NCBI GenBank assembly: GCA_000016765.1
Contig: CP000699.1
Location: 1,426,001-1,490,000 of the forward strand
Direction of reading: 5' to 3'
Origin: Rhizorhabdus wittichii RW1
Lineage (GTDB): Bacteria; Pseudomonadota; Alphaproteobacteria; Sphingomonadales; Sphingomonadaceae
DNA length: 64,000 nt
The notes under the pieces were generated by a model, which made no database searches, was not told where the DNA came from, and saw only the letters and a program-made list of their open reading frames with translations. The translations under genes and the position numbers were made by a program. Shown piece after piece: positions 1 to 8,326 of this stretch (position 1 is its first letter; the number at the start of each line of letters is the position of its first letter).

Positions 1-233
1 AGGACCCGGCGGCGATCGGCCCGGCGATGGCGGTGGCGATGCTCACCACCCTCTATGGCGTGATCTTGTCCTCGGCGGTGGCCGGGCCGATCGCGGGCCG
101 GCTGGAGACCCTCTCCGATGCCGAACTCGCCTGGCAGACCACGGCGTGCCGGCAGCTCGAGCTCCTCGCGCGCGAAGAGCTGGACAGCCTGCCCCCGGCG
201 ATCGTCCGCCCGAACCTGAGGACCGTGCTGTGA
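1..233 (+). CDS. motA: Flagellar motor stator protein MotA (3' end only)
   Basis: This is the C-terminal 77 residues of a MotA/TolQ/ExbB-type proton channel subunit; the start lies before the window. The frame opens at position 3 with DPAAIGPAMAVAMLTTLYGV, the typical last transmembrane hairpin of MotA. A short cytoplasmic tail ending in PNLRTVL follows. MotA forms the inner-membrane ring around MotB and converts proton flow to torque on FliG. The stop codon overlaps the GTG start of the next gene (GTGA at 230-233), so motA and motB are translationally coupled. TolQ/ExbB is the alternative, but the motB partner and flagellar neighbours favour MotA. Confidence 0.85.
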   Translation, partial: DPAAIGPAMAVAMLTTLYGVILSSAVAGPIAGRLETLSDAELAWQTTACRQLELLAREELDSLPPAIVRPNLRTVL

Positions 234-730
234 GGCGCGAGATATCGCAGCGCTGGGTGCTCAGCTTCGCCGACCTCACCCTCCTCCTCCTCGCCTTCTT
301 CGTGCTGATGCAGGCGCAGGCCGCCGACCGGCTCAAGCTGGCGGCGGGCATCCGCGACGCGTTCGGCGGCGATGGCGCGGACGGCGCCTCCCGCAACGAC
401 GTCCAGGGCTTCACCGCCGCCGCGATCTTCGAGAGCGGCGAGGCGATCCTCAAGCCCGGCGCGCTCCAGCGGCTGAGGGCGATCGGCGCCGCCGCCGCCC
501 GGACGGGCGCGCGGGTCGTCGTCGCCAGCCAGGGCCGCGACGGCCAGTCGGCCCGGCTCGACAGCTGGGAACTCGCGGCCGCGCGCGCGACCGCGACCGC
601 GCGCGCGATCCGGTCGGGCGGCCTTTCCGACGCGAGGATCGAGATCACCCTGCCGCCGATGCGCGCCAGCGAGCCCGCCAAGGGCCAGCGCATCTCGGTT
701 CAACGGCTTTCGGGGCCTCCGCCCCGATGA
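230..730 (+). CDS. motB: Small MotB-like stator protein with OmpA-like domain
   Basis: This is a 166-residue protein starting at GTG 230, chosen because it forms a GTGA overlap with the motA stop and directly precedes the membrane segment. Residues 9-28 (RWVLSFADLTLLLLAFFVLM) are the single transmembrane helix. Asp15 sits where the proton-carrying aspartate of MotB (Asp32 in E. coli) would be. Residues 70-160 resemble an OmpA/MotB peptidoglycan-binding fold, with WELAAARA and a final GQRISVQ where NRRVEI is usual, but the usual TD motif is not evident. At 166 residues it is about half the length of E. coli MotB. The role as MotA's partner is inferred from position and from the Asp in the helix. 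Confidence 0.78.
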   Translation: MRREISQRWVLSFADLTLLLLAFFVLMQAQAADRLKLAAGIRDAFGGDGADGASRNDVQGFTAAAIFESGEAILKPGALQRLRAIGAAAARTGARVVVASQGRDGQSARLDSWELAAARATATARAIRSGGLSDARIEITLPPMRASEPAKGQRISVQRLSGPPPR

Positions 731-893
731 CGGTCCCCCGGCGGACGGCCGGGTTCCCCCCAACGGGCGCTCCTGTCTCTGTGCTGGCCGCAGGACGCCC
801 GGGAACCCGCCGCCCGCCGGGGCGATCGCCCCGCGCGAATGGTAAGCGCGGCGTTAACCAAATCTTTGCGGTTGGGCGGATAGGCTCGGCAGC

Positions 894-1469
894 ATGAACC
901 GGAACCTGCCCACGACGCGCATCGCCCTTCGGCCCCTGGCGCTGGCCGCCGCCGCGCTGGGCGTCGCGGCCCCGCTCGCCGCGCAGAACGCGCTGCCGCC
1001 CGCGCAGGACCTCGGCCAGCTCGAACGGATGGTGGTCGCCTCGGTCGGCGCCGACGTCGGCATGCCCGGCGGCCCGCTGGCGCCGATCGACCGCCGCATG
1101 CGGCTCGCCGCCTGCCCCGGCGCGATCCAGATCGATCCGCCGGGCACCAGCTCGGTCACGGTGCGCTGCACCACCTCCGGCTGGCGGCTGCGCGTGCCGC
1201 TGATGCGCGCCGCCATGGCGATGAACGCCAGCGCGACGATGGGCGGCGGCAATGACGGCACCACCGCCTCCGCCAACGCCGCGGTCCGCAAGGGCGATCC
1301 CGTCCAGCTCGTCGCCCAGGGCTCCTCCTTCTCGATCAGCGTCGATGCGACGGCGATGGAGGATGCCGATATCGGCCGCCGGGTGCGGGTCGCAACCAAT
1401 TCGAAAGGCTCGACAATCTTCGCGGAGGTGATCGATGTCGGCCGGGTCCGCCTGATCGGATTTAAATAA
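894..1469 (+). CDS. flgA: Flagellar P-ring assembly chaperone FlgA
   Basis: FlgA is the periplasmic chaperone for assembly of the FlgI P ring around the rod. This 191-residue protein has a signal peptide (ALAAAALGVAAPLAAQ, cleavage near residue 30). A short N-terminal domain follows with the cysteine pair in AACPGAI and VRCTTSGW, and a C-terminal SAF-like domain (VRKGDPVQLVAQGSSFSIS ... GRVRLIGF). The KGD turn and the ending around IFAEVIDVGRVRL are typical of FlgA. It lies 163 bp after motB, in a GC-rich gap where I found no convincing promoter, and precedes flgM. flgI is not in the window. Confidence 0.9.
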   Translation: MNRNLPTTRIALRPLALAAAALGVAAPLAAQNALPPAQDLGQLERMVVASVGADVGMPGGPLAPIDRRMRLAACPGAIQIDPPGTSSVTVRCTTSGWRLRVPLMRAAMAMNASATMGGGNDGTTASANAAVRKGDPVQLVAQGSSFSISVDATAMEDADIGRRVRVATNSKGSTIFAEVIDVGRVRLIGFK

Positions 1470-1488
1470 ATTCGAAACCTGTCGTTAT
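1462..1488 (+). promoter_or_regulatory. Sigma-28 (FliA) promoter for flgM
   Basis: TTAA at 1462-1465 is followed by 15 bases and then GTCGTTAT at 1481-1488. This resembles the FliA consensus TAAA-N15-GCCGATAA and is nearly identical to the element upstream of the first flagellin gene (TTAA-N15-GTCGTTAC). It lies about 50 bp before flgM, which is a class III FliA-dependent gene in many flagellar systems. The site overlaps the last codons and stop of flgA. Confidence 0.6.
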
Positions 1489-1540
1489 CATCGGCAGTGG
1501 TGGAATCGCGGCCCTCGGGCCAGGAACGAAAGGAATGGTC

Positions 1541-1819
1541 ATGATCAATGGGGTAGGACAAGCCAGCCCGACCCGCATCGGTCAGGTGAAGGACGAGACG
1601 GTGAAGCCGCTGGCGTCGCCGGCCCCGGTGGAGTCCACCGGGAGCGCGCCGATCGCGGCGCCCTCGCTCGTCGCCGCGCTCGCGGAAGCCGGGCCTCCGG
1701 TCAACAGCGAGAAGATCGCGGCGATCCGGCAGGCGATCGCGTCCGGCCAATATCCGATCGACGCCAAGGCGATCGCCGCGAAGATGATCGCGCTCGACCT
1801 GCCCGGCACGTCCAAGTGA
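1541..1819 (+). CDS. flgM: Anti-sigma-28 factor FlgM
   Basis: FlgM binds FliA and blocks late flagellar genes until it is exported through the finished hook-basal body. The 92-residue protein has a disordered, Pro/Ala/Ser-rich N-terminal half. Its C-terminal helical part (VNSEKIAAIRQAIASGQYPI followed by DAKAIAAKMIALDL) matches the sigma-binding region of the FlgM family. ATG 1541 is preferred because AAAGGA at 1529-1534 then sits 6 bases upstream; ATG 1535 (two residues longer) is the alternative. The stop overlaps the GTG start of the next gene. A sigma-28-like promoter lies upstream, consistent with feedback control by FliA, which is encoded at 7575-8303. Confidence 0.87.
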   Translation: MINGVGQASPTRIGQVKDETVKPLASPAPVESTGSAPIAAPSLVAALAEAGPPVNSEKIAAIRQAIASGQYPIDAKAIAAKMIALDLPGTSK

Positions 1820-2133
1820 CGAACCCGGTCGTCGAAGCTCTGATCGTGTCGAGCGAGGCGTTGATCGCCGCGCTCGACACGCACGACATCGACGCCATCG
1901 AGGCGGCGCTGCCGGCGCTTGCCCGCAGCGTCGAGGCGCTCGACACGCTCGACCGCCGCGCCCTGTCCCCGGAGCTTCGCGCCCGGCTCGAAGAGGCGAT
2001 GCGGATCGCCGACGGCGCCCGCGCCCGCGTCCGCTACCTGGTGGACCGCACCCGCCAACGGATCGACCTGCTCGCCATGGCGGCCGGCCGGTTCGACTGC
2101 ACCCCCGCGACCTACGGCCGCCCGGACCGCTGA
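1816..2133 (+). CDS. FlgN-like hypothetical protein (export chaperone candidate)
   Basis: This is a 105-residue, largely helical protein with heptad-like spacing (ALIVSSEALIAALDTHDIDA, ALARSVEALDTLDRR, LRARLEEAMRIADGARARVR). It starts at GTG 1816, overlapping the flgM stop by 4 bases, so the two are coupled. Position directly after flgM, small size and all-helical character match FlgN, the chaperone for the hook-filament junction proteins FlgK and FlgL. Sequence identity to FlgN is too low to assert by eye. The end overlaps the end of the convergent EamA gene by 22 bp. Confidence 0.6.
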   Translation: MTNPVVEALIVSSEALIAALDTHDIDAIEAALPALARSVEALDTLDRRALSPELRARLEEAMRIADGARARVRYLVDRTRQRIDLLAMAAGRFDCTPATYGRPDR

Positions 2134-3044
2134 CCGCGCGCCGGCCCGGGGCGCATCCAGGCGCCGATCAGGATGCCGCCCAGGATCAGCACCATACCGG
2201 TCAGGTGATAGGCGTGCAGCGTCTCCCCCAGCAGCCCGGCCGCCAATAGCGCGCCGAACAGCGGCATCAGCGTGATCGTCTGCCCCGCCGGCCCGGCGCC
2301 CAGATCATGCACCGCCGCATTGTAGAGCATGTAAGCGGCGAGCGAGGGCAGCAGCGCGACATAGGCGAAGGCGCCGACCGTCCCCCAGCCCATCACGACC
2401 CGCGCGCCGCGCGCCCATTCGAGCATCGCCAGCGGCGCCATCGTCGCGATACCGATCAGGAAGGCGACGAACAGGAAGCTGAGCGGATGGCTGGCCGGCC
2501 GCAGCCGCAGCAGGCTGGTATAGGCGGCCCAGCCGATCACCCCGCCCAGCACCAGCAGATCGCCGATGTTGAGCCCGATCGACAGGATCGCGAAGGGATC
2601 GCCGCGCAGCACGATCAGGATCACCCCGGCGATCGACAGCAGCACCGCCGCCATCTGCGCCCATGTCGCGCGCTGGCCGAACAGCATCCGGTCGAACAGC
2701 AGCACCAGCGCCGGGATCGCCGCCTGGAGCAGCAGGCCGTTGGTGGCGGTGGTATATTGCAGTCCGGCATAGACGAAGCCGTTGAAGGCCGCGATGCCGA
2801 CCAGGCCGAGCAGCAGCACGATCCTCCACTGCGCCGCGAGCAGCGCGCGGTCGACGCGCAGGTGCCGCCAGGCGAAGGGCGCCAGCACCAGCGCCGCCCC
2901 GCTCCAGCGGACCAGCGCCAGGGTGAAGGGCGGGATCGCCCCCTGCACCGCCCGGCCGACGATGAAGTTGCCCGACCAGAACAGCATCACCGCCGCCAGC
3001 GTCGCATAGGAATAGAGCGGCGTGCGCCGCCGGTCGGTCGTCAT
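2112..3044 (-). CDS. EamA/DMT-family permease
   Basis: This is a 310-residue integral membrane protein with about ten hydrophobic segments in two EamA repeats. The first repeat begins near residue 10 (AAVMLFWSGNFIVGRAVQGA) and the second near residue 155 (GDLLVLGGVIGWAAYTSLLR). This is the drug/metabolite transporter layout. The start ATG 3044 lies 16 bp after the stop of the O-acetylhomoserine sulfhydrylase on the same strand, so the two probably form an operon. Substrates of such carriers are often amino acids or their precursors. An exporter linked to methionine or homocysteine metabolism is an inference from the neighbour only. Confidence 0.82.
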   Translation of the reverse strand: MTTDRRRTPLYSYATLAAVMLFWSGNFIVGRAVQGAIPPFTLALVRWSGAALVLAPFAWRHLRVDRALLAAQWRIVLLLGLVGIAAFNGFVYAGLQYTTATNGLLLQAAIPALVLLFDRMLFGQRATWAQMAAVLLSIAGVILIVLRGDPFAILSIGLNIGDLLVLGGVIGWAAYTSLLRLRPASHPLSFLFVAFLIGIATMAPLAMLEWARGARVVMGWGTVGAFAYVALLPSLAAYMLYNAAVHDLGAGPAGQTITLMPLFGALLAAGLLGETLHAYHLTGMVLILGGILIGAWMRPGPARGQRSGRP

Positions 3045-3060
3045 CGCGGGCGTATGTCGG

Positions 3061-4356
3061 TCAGCCGGCCGCGCGCAGCGCCTGGTCGAGATCGGCGAGG
3101 ATGTCGTCGATATGCTCGAGCCCGATCGACAGCCGGACATAGCCGGGCGAGACGCCGGCCGCCGCCTGCTCCTCGGCCGAGAGCTGCGAATGGGTGGTGC
3201 TGGCCGGGTGGATCGCCAGGCTGCGCGCGTCGCCGATATTGGCGACATGGTAGAACAGGCGCAGCGCGTCGATGAAGCGGCGCCCGGCCTCGACCCCGCC
3301 CGCCAGCTCGAAACCGAGCAGGCCGCCCTGCCCGCCGGTCAGGACGCGGTCGGCCCGCGCCCGCTCCTCGCCGGTCTGGACCGACGGGTGGATCACCCGG
3401 GTCACGTCGGCGCGGCCGGACAGGAAGCGCACCACCGCCAGCGCGTTCTCGCAATGGCGGGGCATGCGCAGCGGCAGCGTCTCCAGCCCCTGCAGGATCT
3501 GGAAGGCGTTGAACGGCGACAGCGCCGCGCCGAGGTCGCGCAACAGGATCGTGCGGGCGCGCAAGATATAGGCGATCGGCCCGAGCGGCTTGGCCGCCTG
3601 CGCCCAGACGGCGCCGTGGTAGCTGGGATCGGGCGTGTTGAGATTGGGTTGCCGATCGGGAAAGGCCTCCCAGTCGAAATTGCCGCCGTCGACGATGACG
3701 CCGCCGATCGAGGTACCGTGCCCGCCGATATATTTGGTCGTCGAATAGACGACGATCGCGGCGCCATGGTCGAGCGGACGGGCGATCAGCGGCGCGGCGG
3801 TGTTGTCGACGATCAGCGGGATGCCGATCGGCCGGCCCGCGGCGGCCAGTTCGGCGATCGGGCAGACGACCAGCTTGGGATTGGGCAGCGTCTCGACATA
3901 CCAGGCGCGGGTGCGGTCGTCGGAGGCGGCGACGAAGCCCTGCGGATCGGCCGGATCGACGAAGCGCACCTCGATCCCCTGATCGCGCAGCGTGTTGGCG
4001 AACAGGTTCCAGGTGCCGCCATAGAGATGCGTGCCGGCAACGATATTGTCGCCGGCGCGGGCGAGGTTCTGGATCGCATAGGCCGAGGCCGCCTGCCCCG
4101 ACGCGACCGCCAGCGCCGCCGCGCCGCCTTCGAGCGCAGCGATGCGGTCCTCGAGGATCGCCGTGGTCGGGTTGCCGATGCGGGTATAGATGTTGCCCAG
4201 CTCCTCCAGCGCGAACAGCCGCGCGGCGTGGCCGGCATCGTGGAACTGGTACGAGGTCGTCTGGTAGATGGGCGGCGCCACCGCCCCCGTCGTCGGATCG
4301 GCGCGCCAGCCGGCGTGCAGCGCCAGGGTCTCGGGGCGGTAAGCGGGCTTGTCCAT
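3061..4356 (-). CDS. metY: O-acetylhomoserine sulfhydrylase (aminocarboxypropyltransferase)
   Basis: This cytosolic PLP enzyme of the Cys/Met-metabolism family makes homocysteine from O-acetylhomoserine and sulfide in methionine synthesis. At 431 residues it is the usual length of MetY, longer than cystathionine gamma-synthase (about 390). Visible features are the N-terminal HAGWRADPTTGAVAPPIYQT, ALAVASGQAA, the PLP-lysine region YSTTKYIGGHGTSIGG, and the C-terminal PASTTHSQLSAEEQAAAGV typical of OAH sulfhydrylases. It lies between flagellar genes but on the opposite strand, with the EamA permease immediately downstream. The upstream gap (4357-4583) shows no riboswitch that I can recognise. 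Use of O-succinylhomoserine instead (MetZ-like) cannot be excluded. Confidence 0.9.
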   Translation of the reverse strand: MDKPAYRPETLALHAGWRADPTTGAVAPPIYQTTSYQFHDAGHAARLFALEELGNIYTRIGNPTTAILEDRIAALEGGAAALAVASGQAASAYAIQNLARAGDNIVAGTHLYGGTWNLFANTLRDQGIEVRFVDPADPQGFVAASDDRTRAWYVETLPNPKLVVCPIAELAAAGRPIGIPLIVDNTAAPLIARPLDHGAAIVVYSTTKYIGGHGTSIGGVIVDGGNFDWEAFPDRQPNLNTPDPSYHGAVWAQAAKPLGPIAYILRARTILLRDLGAALSPFNAFQILQGLETLPLRMPRHCENALAVVRFLSGRADVTRVIHPSVQTGEERARADRVLTGGQGGLLGFELAGGVEAGRRFIDALRLFYHVANIGDARSLAIHPASTTHSQLSAEEQAAAGVSPGYVRLSIGLEHIDDILADLDQALRAAG

Positions 4357-4583
4357 CAGTCGCGTCTCCTTTCGCGCCGGTCTGGCTCAGAGTCGTTGCC
4401 TTGTCGAGGCGGAGTCGAGGCGGACGGCGATCTTCACCATTCCTAACTCAAAATTAACCACGTTCCGCGCATTCCTCGTCCCGCATTCACGCGAGGATCA
4501 TCGAGGATCGCATGTCGGTGGCACGGAATATCTCGGATTTCCGCAATTTCGGGCACCCGCTTCCCGGCGGGAGGGGCTGAGTC

Positions 4584-6731
4584 ATGGCCGCTCCCCACTC
4601 CGTGACTCGCAAGCTCTGGGCGATGACCGGCAAGAGCGCGATCCTGCCGCTCGCGACGCTGATGCTCGTCGGCCTGATGGTGATCCCGGTGCCCAGCTTC
4701 GTGCTGGACATGGGCTTCATCGCCAACATCATGATCTCGCTGGCGGTGCTGATGGTGGCGCTCAACGCCGCCAAGCCGCTCGATTTCTCCTCCTTCCCGA
4801 CGGTGCTGCTGTTCGCGACGCTGCTGCGCCTGTCGCTCAACGTCGCCTCGACCCGCGTCGTGCTGGTCGATGGGCACACCGGCCCGGCCGCCGCCGGCCA
4901 CGTCATCGAAAGCTTCGGCAATTTCCTGATCGGCGGCGACTATGCCGTCGGCCTGTTCGTGTTCGGCATCCTGATGGTGATCAACCTCGTCGTGATCACC
5001 AAGGGCGCCGGCCGCGTCTCGGAAGTGTCGGCGCGCTTCACCCTCGATGCGATGCCCGGCAAGCAGATGGCGATCGATGCCGACCTCAACGCCGGCCTGC
5101 TGACCCCCGAGGAAGCCAAGGCCCGCCGCCAGGAGGTCGCGACCGAGGCCGACTTCTACGGATCGATGGACGGTGCGTCGAAGTTCGTGAAGGGCGACGC
5201 CGTCGCCGGCGTGCTGATCCTCGTCATCAACATCTTCGGCGGCCTGATCCTCGGCACGCTGAGCCACGGCCTGTCGCTGAGCGAGGCGGCGTCGACCTAC
5301 ATCATCCTGGCGATCGGCGACGCGCTGGTCGCGCAGGTGCCGGCGCTGCTGCTGTCGATCGCCGCCGCCGCGATCGTCACCCGCGTCTCCTCCCCGCTCG
5401 ACCTGTCGGGCCAGATCACCAGTCAGTTCGGATCGGCCCGCGCCTGGGCGCCGGTCGCCGCGATCCTCGGCCTGCTCGGCATCGTGCCGGGCATGCCGCA
5501 CATGATCATCCTGTCGGCCGCCGCCGTCGCCGGCTTCGTCGCCTGGAAGCTGTCGAAGATCAAGAAGGCCGAGCAGGCGATCGAGGTCGCCGCCGCCGAG
5601 GCCGCCAACGCGCCCGCCCCGGTCTCGCCGAACAGCATCGACTGGAACGAGATCTCGGACGGCTCGGCGCTGGGCCTGGAGCTCGGCTACGGCCTGGTCG
5701 GGTTGGTCGACGAGCGCAAGGGCGCGCCGCTGATGGCGCGGATCACCGGCATCCGCCGCCAGCTCTCGCGCGAGATGGGCTTCGTCATCCCGCTGGTCCG
5801 CGTCCGCGACAATCTCAGCCTCCCGCCCAACGCCTATCGCATCACCGTCGCCGGCGTGATCATGGGCGAGGACGAATGTTTCCCCGAGCAGCTGCTGGCG
5901 CTCGACAGCGGCGACCTGGAAGGCCGGGTCGAAGGCCGCGAATGCCGCGACCCGAGCTTCGGCCTCGAAGCCGTGTGGATCAGCCCCGACCGGCGCGGCG
6001 ACGCGATCGTCGCGGGCTATACGGTGGTCGATCCGGCGACCGTGGTCGCGACCCACCTGAACCAGGTGATCGCCGCCACCGCCGCCGACCTGTTCGGCAT
6101 GGACGAGGCACAGCGCCTGCTCGACGCGCTCAAGGAGGCCGCGCCGCAGCTCGTCGCCGGCCTCACCCCGCAGCCGCTCAGCCTGGCGCAGATCGCCTCG
6201 GCCTGCCGCGCGCTGCTCGCCGAGGGCGTGCCGCTCAAGGATTTCCGCCGCATCGCCGAGGCGATGGTCGACGCGGCCGGCCAGTCGGCCGACGGCCTCG
6301 CGCTGGTCGAGAACATCCGCTCGCGGATCGGCGCGCTGATCGTCCAGACGCTGGTGCCGGTGAAGATGCCGCTGCCGGTCGTCACGCTCGACGCCGGGCT
6401 CGAATCGCTGCTGGCCCAGGCGGTCCGCACCTCGCCGGGCGCGAGCCATCCGTTCGAGCCGGCGCTCGCCAACCGCATCGTCGCCGCGATCTCCGAAGCC
6501 GCGATGCCGCTGGTCAACAGCGCGACCCGCTTCGCGATCGTCACCTCGCCGATCGCCCGCCGCGCGCTGGCGCGGCTGCTCAAGCCGCACCTGCCCGAGA
6601 CCCCGGTGATGTCCTTCCTGGAGATCCCCGACGGCAAGGCGGTCGAGGTCGCGGCGGTGGTCGGCGGCGGCCCCGCCAACAATATGAGCGCCGGCGCGCT
6701 GAGCGCCCGGCCGATGGAGACGGCAGAATGA
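4584..6731 (+). CDS. flhA: Flagellar biosynthesis protein FlhA
   Basis: FlhA is the large inner-membrane component of the flagellar type III export gate, whose C-terminal ring docks substrates and chaperones. The 715-residue protein has eight N-terminal membrane segments (residues about 18-330), including the conserved FPTVLLFATLLRLSLNVAST and the cytoplasmic FHIPEP-type region with FTLDAMPGKQMAIDADLNAG. The soluble FlhAc domain starts near residue 350 (IDWNEISDGSALGLELGYGL). ATG 4584 gives the expected N-terminus. The stop overlaps the ATG of flhG (ATGA, 6728-6731). flhB and fliPQR are not in the window. Confidence 0.97.
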   Translation: MAAPHSVTRKLWAMTGKSAILPLATLMLVGLMVIPVPSFVLDMGFIANIMISLAVLMVALNAAKPLDFSSFPTVLLFATLLRLSLNVASTRVVLVDGHTGPAAAGHVIESFGNFLIGGDYAVGLFVFGILMVINLVVITKGAGRVSEVSARFTLDAMPGKQMAIDADLNAGLLTPEEAKARRQEVATEADFYGSMDGASKFVKGDAVAGVLILVINIFGGLILGTLSHGLSLSEAASTYIILAIGDALVAQVPALLLSIAAAAIVTRVSSPLDLSGQITSQFGSARAWAPVAAILGLLGIVPGMPHMIILSAAAVAGFVAWKLSKIKKAEQAIEVAAAEAANAPAPVSPNSIDWNEISDGSALGLELGYGLVGLVDERKGAPLMARITGIRRQLSREMGFVIPLVRVRDNLSLPPNAYRITVAGVIMGEDECFPEQLLALDSGDLEGRVEGRECRDPSFGLEAVWISPDRRGDAIVAGYTVVDPATVVATHLNQVIAATAADLFGMDEAQRLLDALKEAAPQLVAGLTPQPLSLAQIASACRALLAEGVPLKDFRRIAEAMVDAAGQSADGLALVENIRSRIGALIVQTLVPVKMPLPVVTLDAGLESLLAQAVRTSPGASHPFEPALANRIVAAISEAAMPLVNSATRFAIVTSPIARRALARLLKPHLPETPVMSFLEIPDGKAVEVAAVVGGGPANNMSAGALSARPMETAE

Positions 6732-7585
6732 CCCTCGCCTGGCCCGACATCACCGAGCTGCCCGGCACCGCCGGCCAGGCGCGCAGCGCGCGCGTGATCA
6801 GCATCGCCTGCGGGCGCAGCGGCGTCGGCAAGACGACGATCGCGGCGAACCTGGCGCTCGGCCTGTCGAAGATGCGCCGCCGCGCGATGCTGGTCGATTG
6901 CGATCCCGGCCCGGCCGACGCGACCCGCATGATGGGCCTCGACCCCGCTCATTCGATCGACGACGTGGTCGGCGGCCGCCTGACCGTGGACGAGATCGTC
7001 GTCGACGGGCCCGAGGCGCTGTTCGTCGTCCCCGCCGGCCCGACCGACCGTGCCGGCCGCGTCGACCTGTCCGCGCGGCTCAAGCTCGCCGACGCCTTCC
7101 GCCCGCACCGCCGCTCGCTCGACTTCGTGATCGTCGACACCCCCGGCAGCGCCGATCCCGACACGCTCGACATGGTCGCCTCGGCCGACCTGCCGATCGT
7201 CGTCCTCGCGCCCGATGCCGAGCGGTTCATGGACGCCTATGGCACGGTCAAGCTGCTCGCGCTGGAGCATGACATGCGCGAGATCGCGATCGTCACCAAC
7301 CGCGTCGCCGACGAGGCGATGGGCCAGGAGCTGTTCCGTCGCTTCCGCGACGTCGCCGGCCGCTTCCTGACCGACACGACGCTCAGCCATCTCGGCGCGA
7401 TCCCCCGCGACGATCGGGTGCTGACCGCCGCCGCGCGCCGCCGCCTGGTCGTCGACCAATATCCGCACGCGCGCGCCGCGCAGGCGATCGCGCAGCTCGG
7501 CCGCACGATCGACACGCTCGCCATCCCCGCCCGGCGCGGCGGCGACAGCTTCTTCGGGATGGAGGCGGTGTTCCGTGCTGGCTGA
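6728..7585 (+). CDS. flhG: MinD/ParA-like flagellar number regulator FlhG (FleN)
   Basis: This is a 285-residue P-loop ATPase of the MinD/ParA family. The deviant Walker A motif is at residues 29-37 (GRSGVGKTT). It is followed by LVDCDPGPADATRMMGLDP and the Walker B/switch region FVIVDTPGSADPDTLDMV. FlhG/FleN proteins limit flagellar number and, in polar flagellates, repress the master activator. The start overlaps the flhA stop and the end overlaps fliA by 11 bp, so flhA-flhG-fliA read as one unit. flhF, its usual GTPase partner that normally lies between flhA and flhG, is absent here. A C-terminal amphipathic MinD-type membrane helix is not obvious. Confidence 0.88.
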   Translation: MTLAWPDITELPGTAGQARSARVISIACGRSGVGKTTIAANLALGLSKMRRRAMLVDCDPGPADATRMMGLDPAHSIDDVVGGRLTVDEIVVDGPEALFVVPAGPTDRAGRVDLSARLKLADAFRPHRRSLDFVIVDTPGSADPDTLDMVASADLPIVVLAPDAERFMDAYGTVKLLALEHDMREIAIVTNRVADEAMGQELFRRFRDVAGRFLTDTTLSHLGAIPRDDRVLTAAARRRLVVDQYPHARAAQAIAQLGRTIDTLAIPARRGGDSFFGMEAVFRAG

Positions 7586-8303
7586 GAAGATCGATCCGGC
7601 GCTCACCTATGGCCGCAAGCCGCAGAAGACGCGGCCCGAGGACCTGGTCCGCGCGCACATGCAACTCGTCCGCAAGATCGCCTGGCACGTCCATGGCCGG
7701 GTCTCGACCGCGATCGACGTCGAGGACCTGATCCAGATCGGCATGATCGCGCTGGTCGAGGCCGCGAACGGCTATGAGGATCGTGGCCACGCCTTCTCGA
7801 CCTATGCGTCGATGCGGGTGCGCGGCGCGATGATCGATCATCTCCGCCGCCAGGCCGCGCTGACCCGATCGGCGATGGCCAAGCGGCGCGCGCTGCTCAC
7901 CGCCAAGGCCGATTTCGAGAAGAAGCACGGCCGCAGCCCCAGCGAGTCCGAACTCGCCCAGGCGCTCGGCCTCGACGGCGCCGCCTTCCACGCGCTGCTC
8001 GACGAGACCGCCGCGACCTATCACGAGTCGATCGACGAGGTATATTCGGACCAGTCGATGTGGTTCGCCGACGTCGAGGAACGGGTCGACCAGACGATCG
8101 AGCGCGAGGAACTGGCGGGCGCGCTCGCCGAGCATATCTCCGAGCTGCCCGAGCGCGAGGCGATGGTCCTCCAGCTCTATTTCGTCGAGGAGATGAACCT
8201 CGAGGAGATCGGCCAGACGCTGGGCATCGGCGCCGCGCGCGTCTGCCAGATCAAGAAGGCCGCGCTCGACAAGCTGCGCGTGTCTCTACGGGAGTGGGGT
8301 TGA
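7575..8303 (+). CDS. fliA: RNA polymerase sigma factor FliA (sigma-28)
   Basis: FliA is the flagellar sigma factor directing transcription of flagellin, flgM and chemotaxis genes. The 242-residue protein has region 2 (HMQLVRKIAWHVHGR, DVEDLIQIGMIALVEAANGY, FSTYASMRVRGAMIDHLR), region 3 (KHGRSPSESELAQALGL) and region 4 (LPEREAMVLQLYFVEEMNLE followed by EIGQTLGIGAARVCQIKKAA). GTG 7575 overlaps the flhG end by 11 bp. FliA activity should be restrained by FlgM (1541-1819). Three promoter-like elements matching its consensus occur in this window. The gene ends 23 bp from the convergent gene at 8327. Confidence 0.95.
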   Translation: MLAEKIDPALTYGRKPQKTRPEDLVRAHMQLVRKIAWHVHGRVSTAIDVEDLIQIGMIALVEAANGYEDRGHAFSTYASMRVRGAMIDHLRRQAALTRSAMAKRRALLTAKADFEKKHGRSPSESELAQALGLDGAAFHALLDETAATYHESIDEVYSDQSMWFADVEERVDQTIEREELAGALAEHISELPEREAMVLQLYFVEEMNLEEIGQTLGIGAARVCQIKKAALDKLRVSLREWG

Positions 8304-8326
8304 TCCTCACCACGTCGGGATAGGAT

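Noticed and set aside
4519-4525. Sigma-54-like -24 box TGGCACG upstream of flhA (a second one at 11746-11752 before the regulator)
   Set aside because: Both have a perfect -24 element, but the -12 element at the required spacing is ATCTC or ATCCG instead of TTGCA, with GC missing. I do not accept them as promoters.
4357-4583. SAM riboswitch upstream of metY
   Set aside because: I looked for SAM-II/SAM-V-like features on the minus strand and saw only short repeats of CGCCTCGAC. No recognisable motif is present.
4443-6590. Long minus-strand open frame of 715 codons opposite flhA
   Set aside because: It lies antisense to flhA, a gene with clear motifs. Its translation is low-complexity (Asp/Arg/His/Gln-rich), an effect of high GC at third positions. 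Similar antisense frames opposite odhA, the sensor cyclase, guaA and others were rejected for the same reason.
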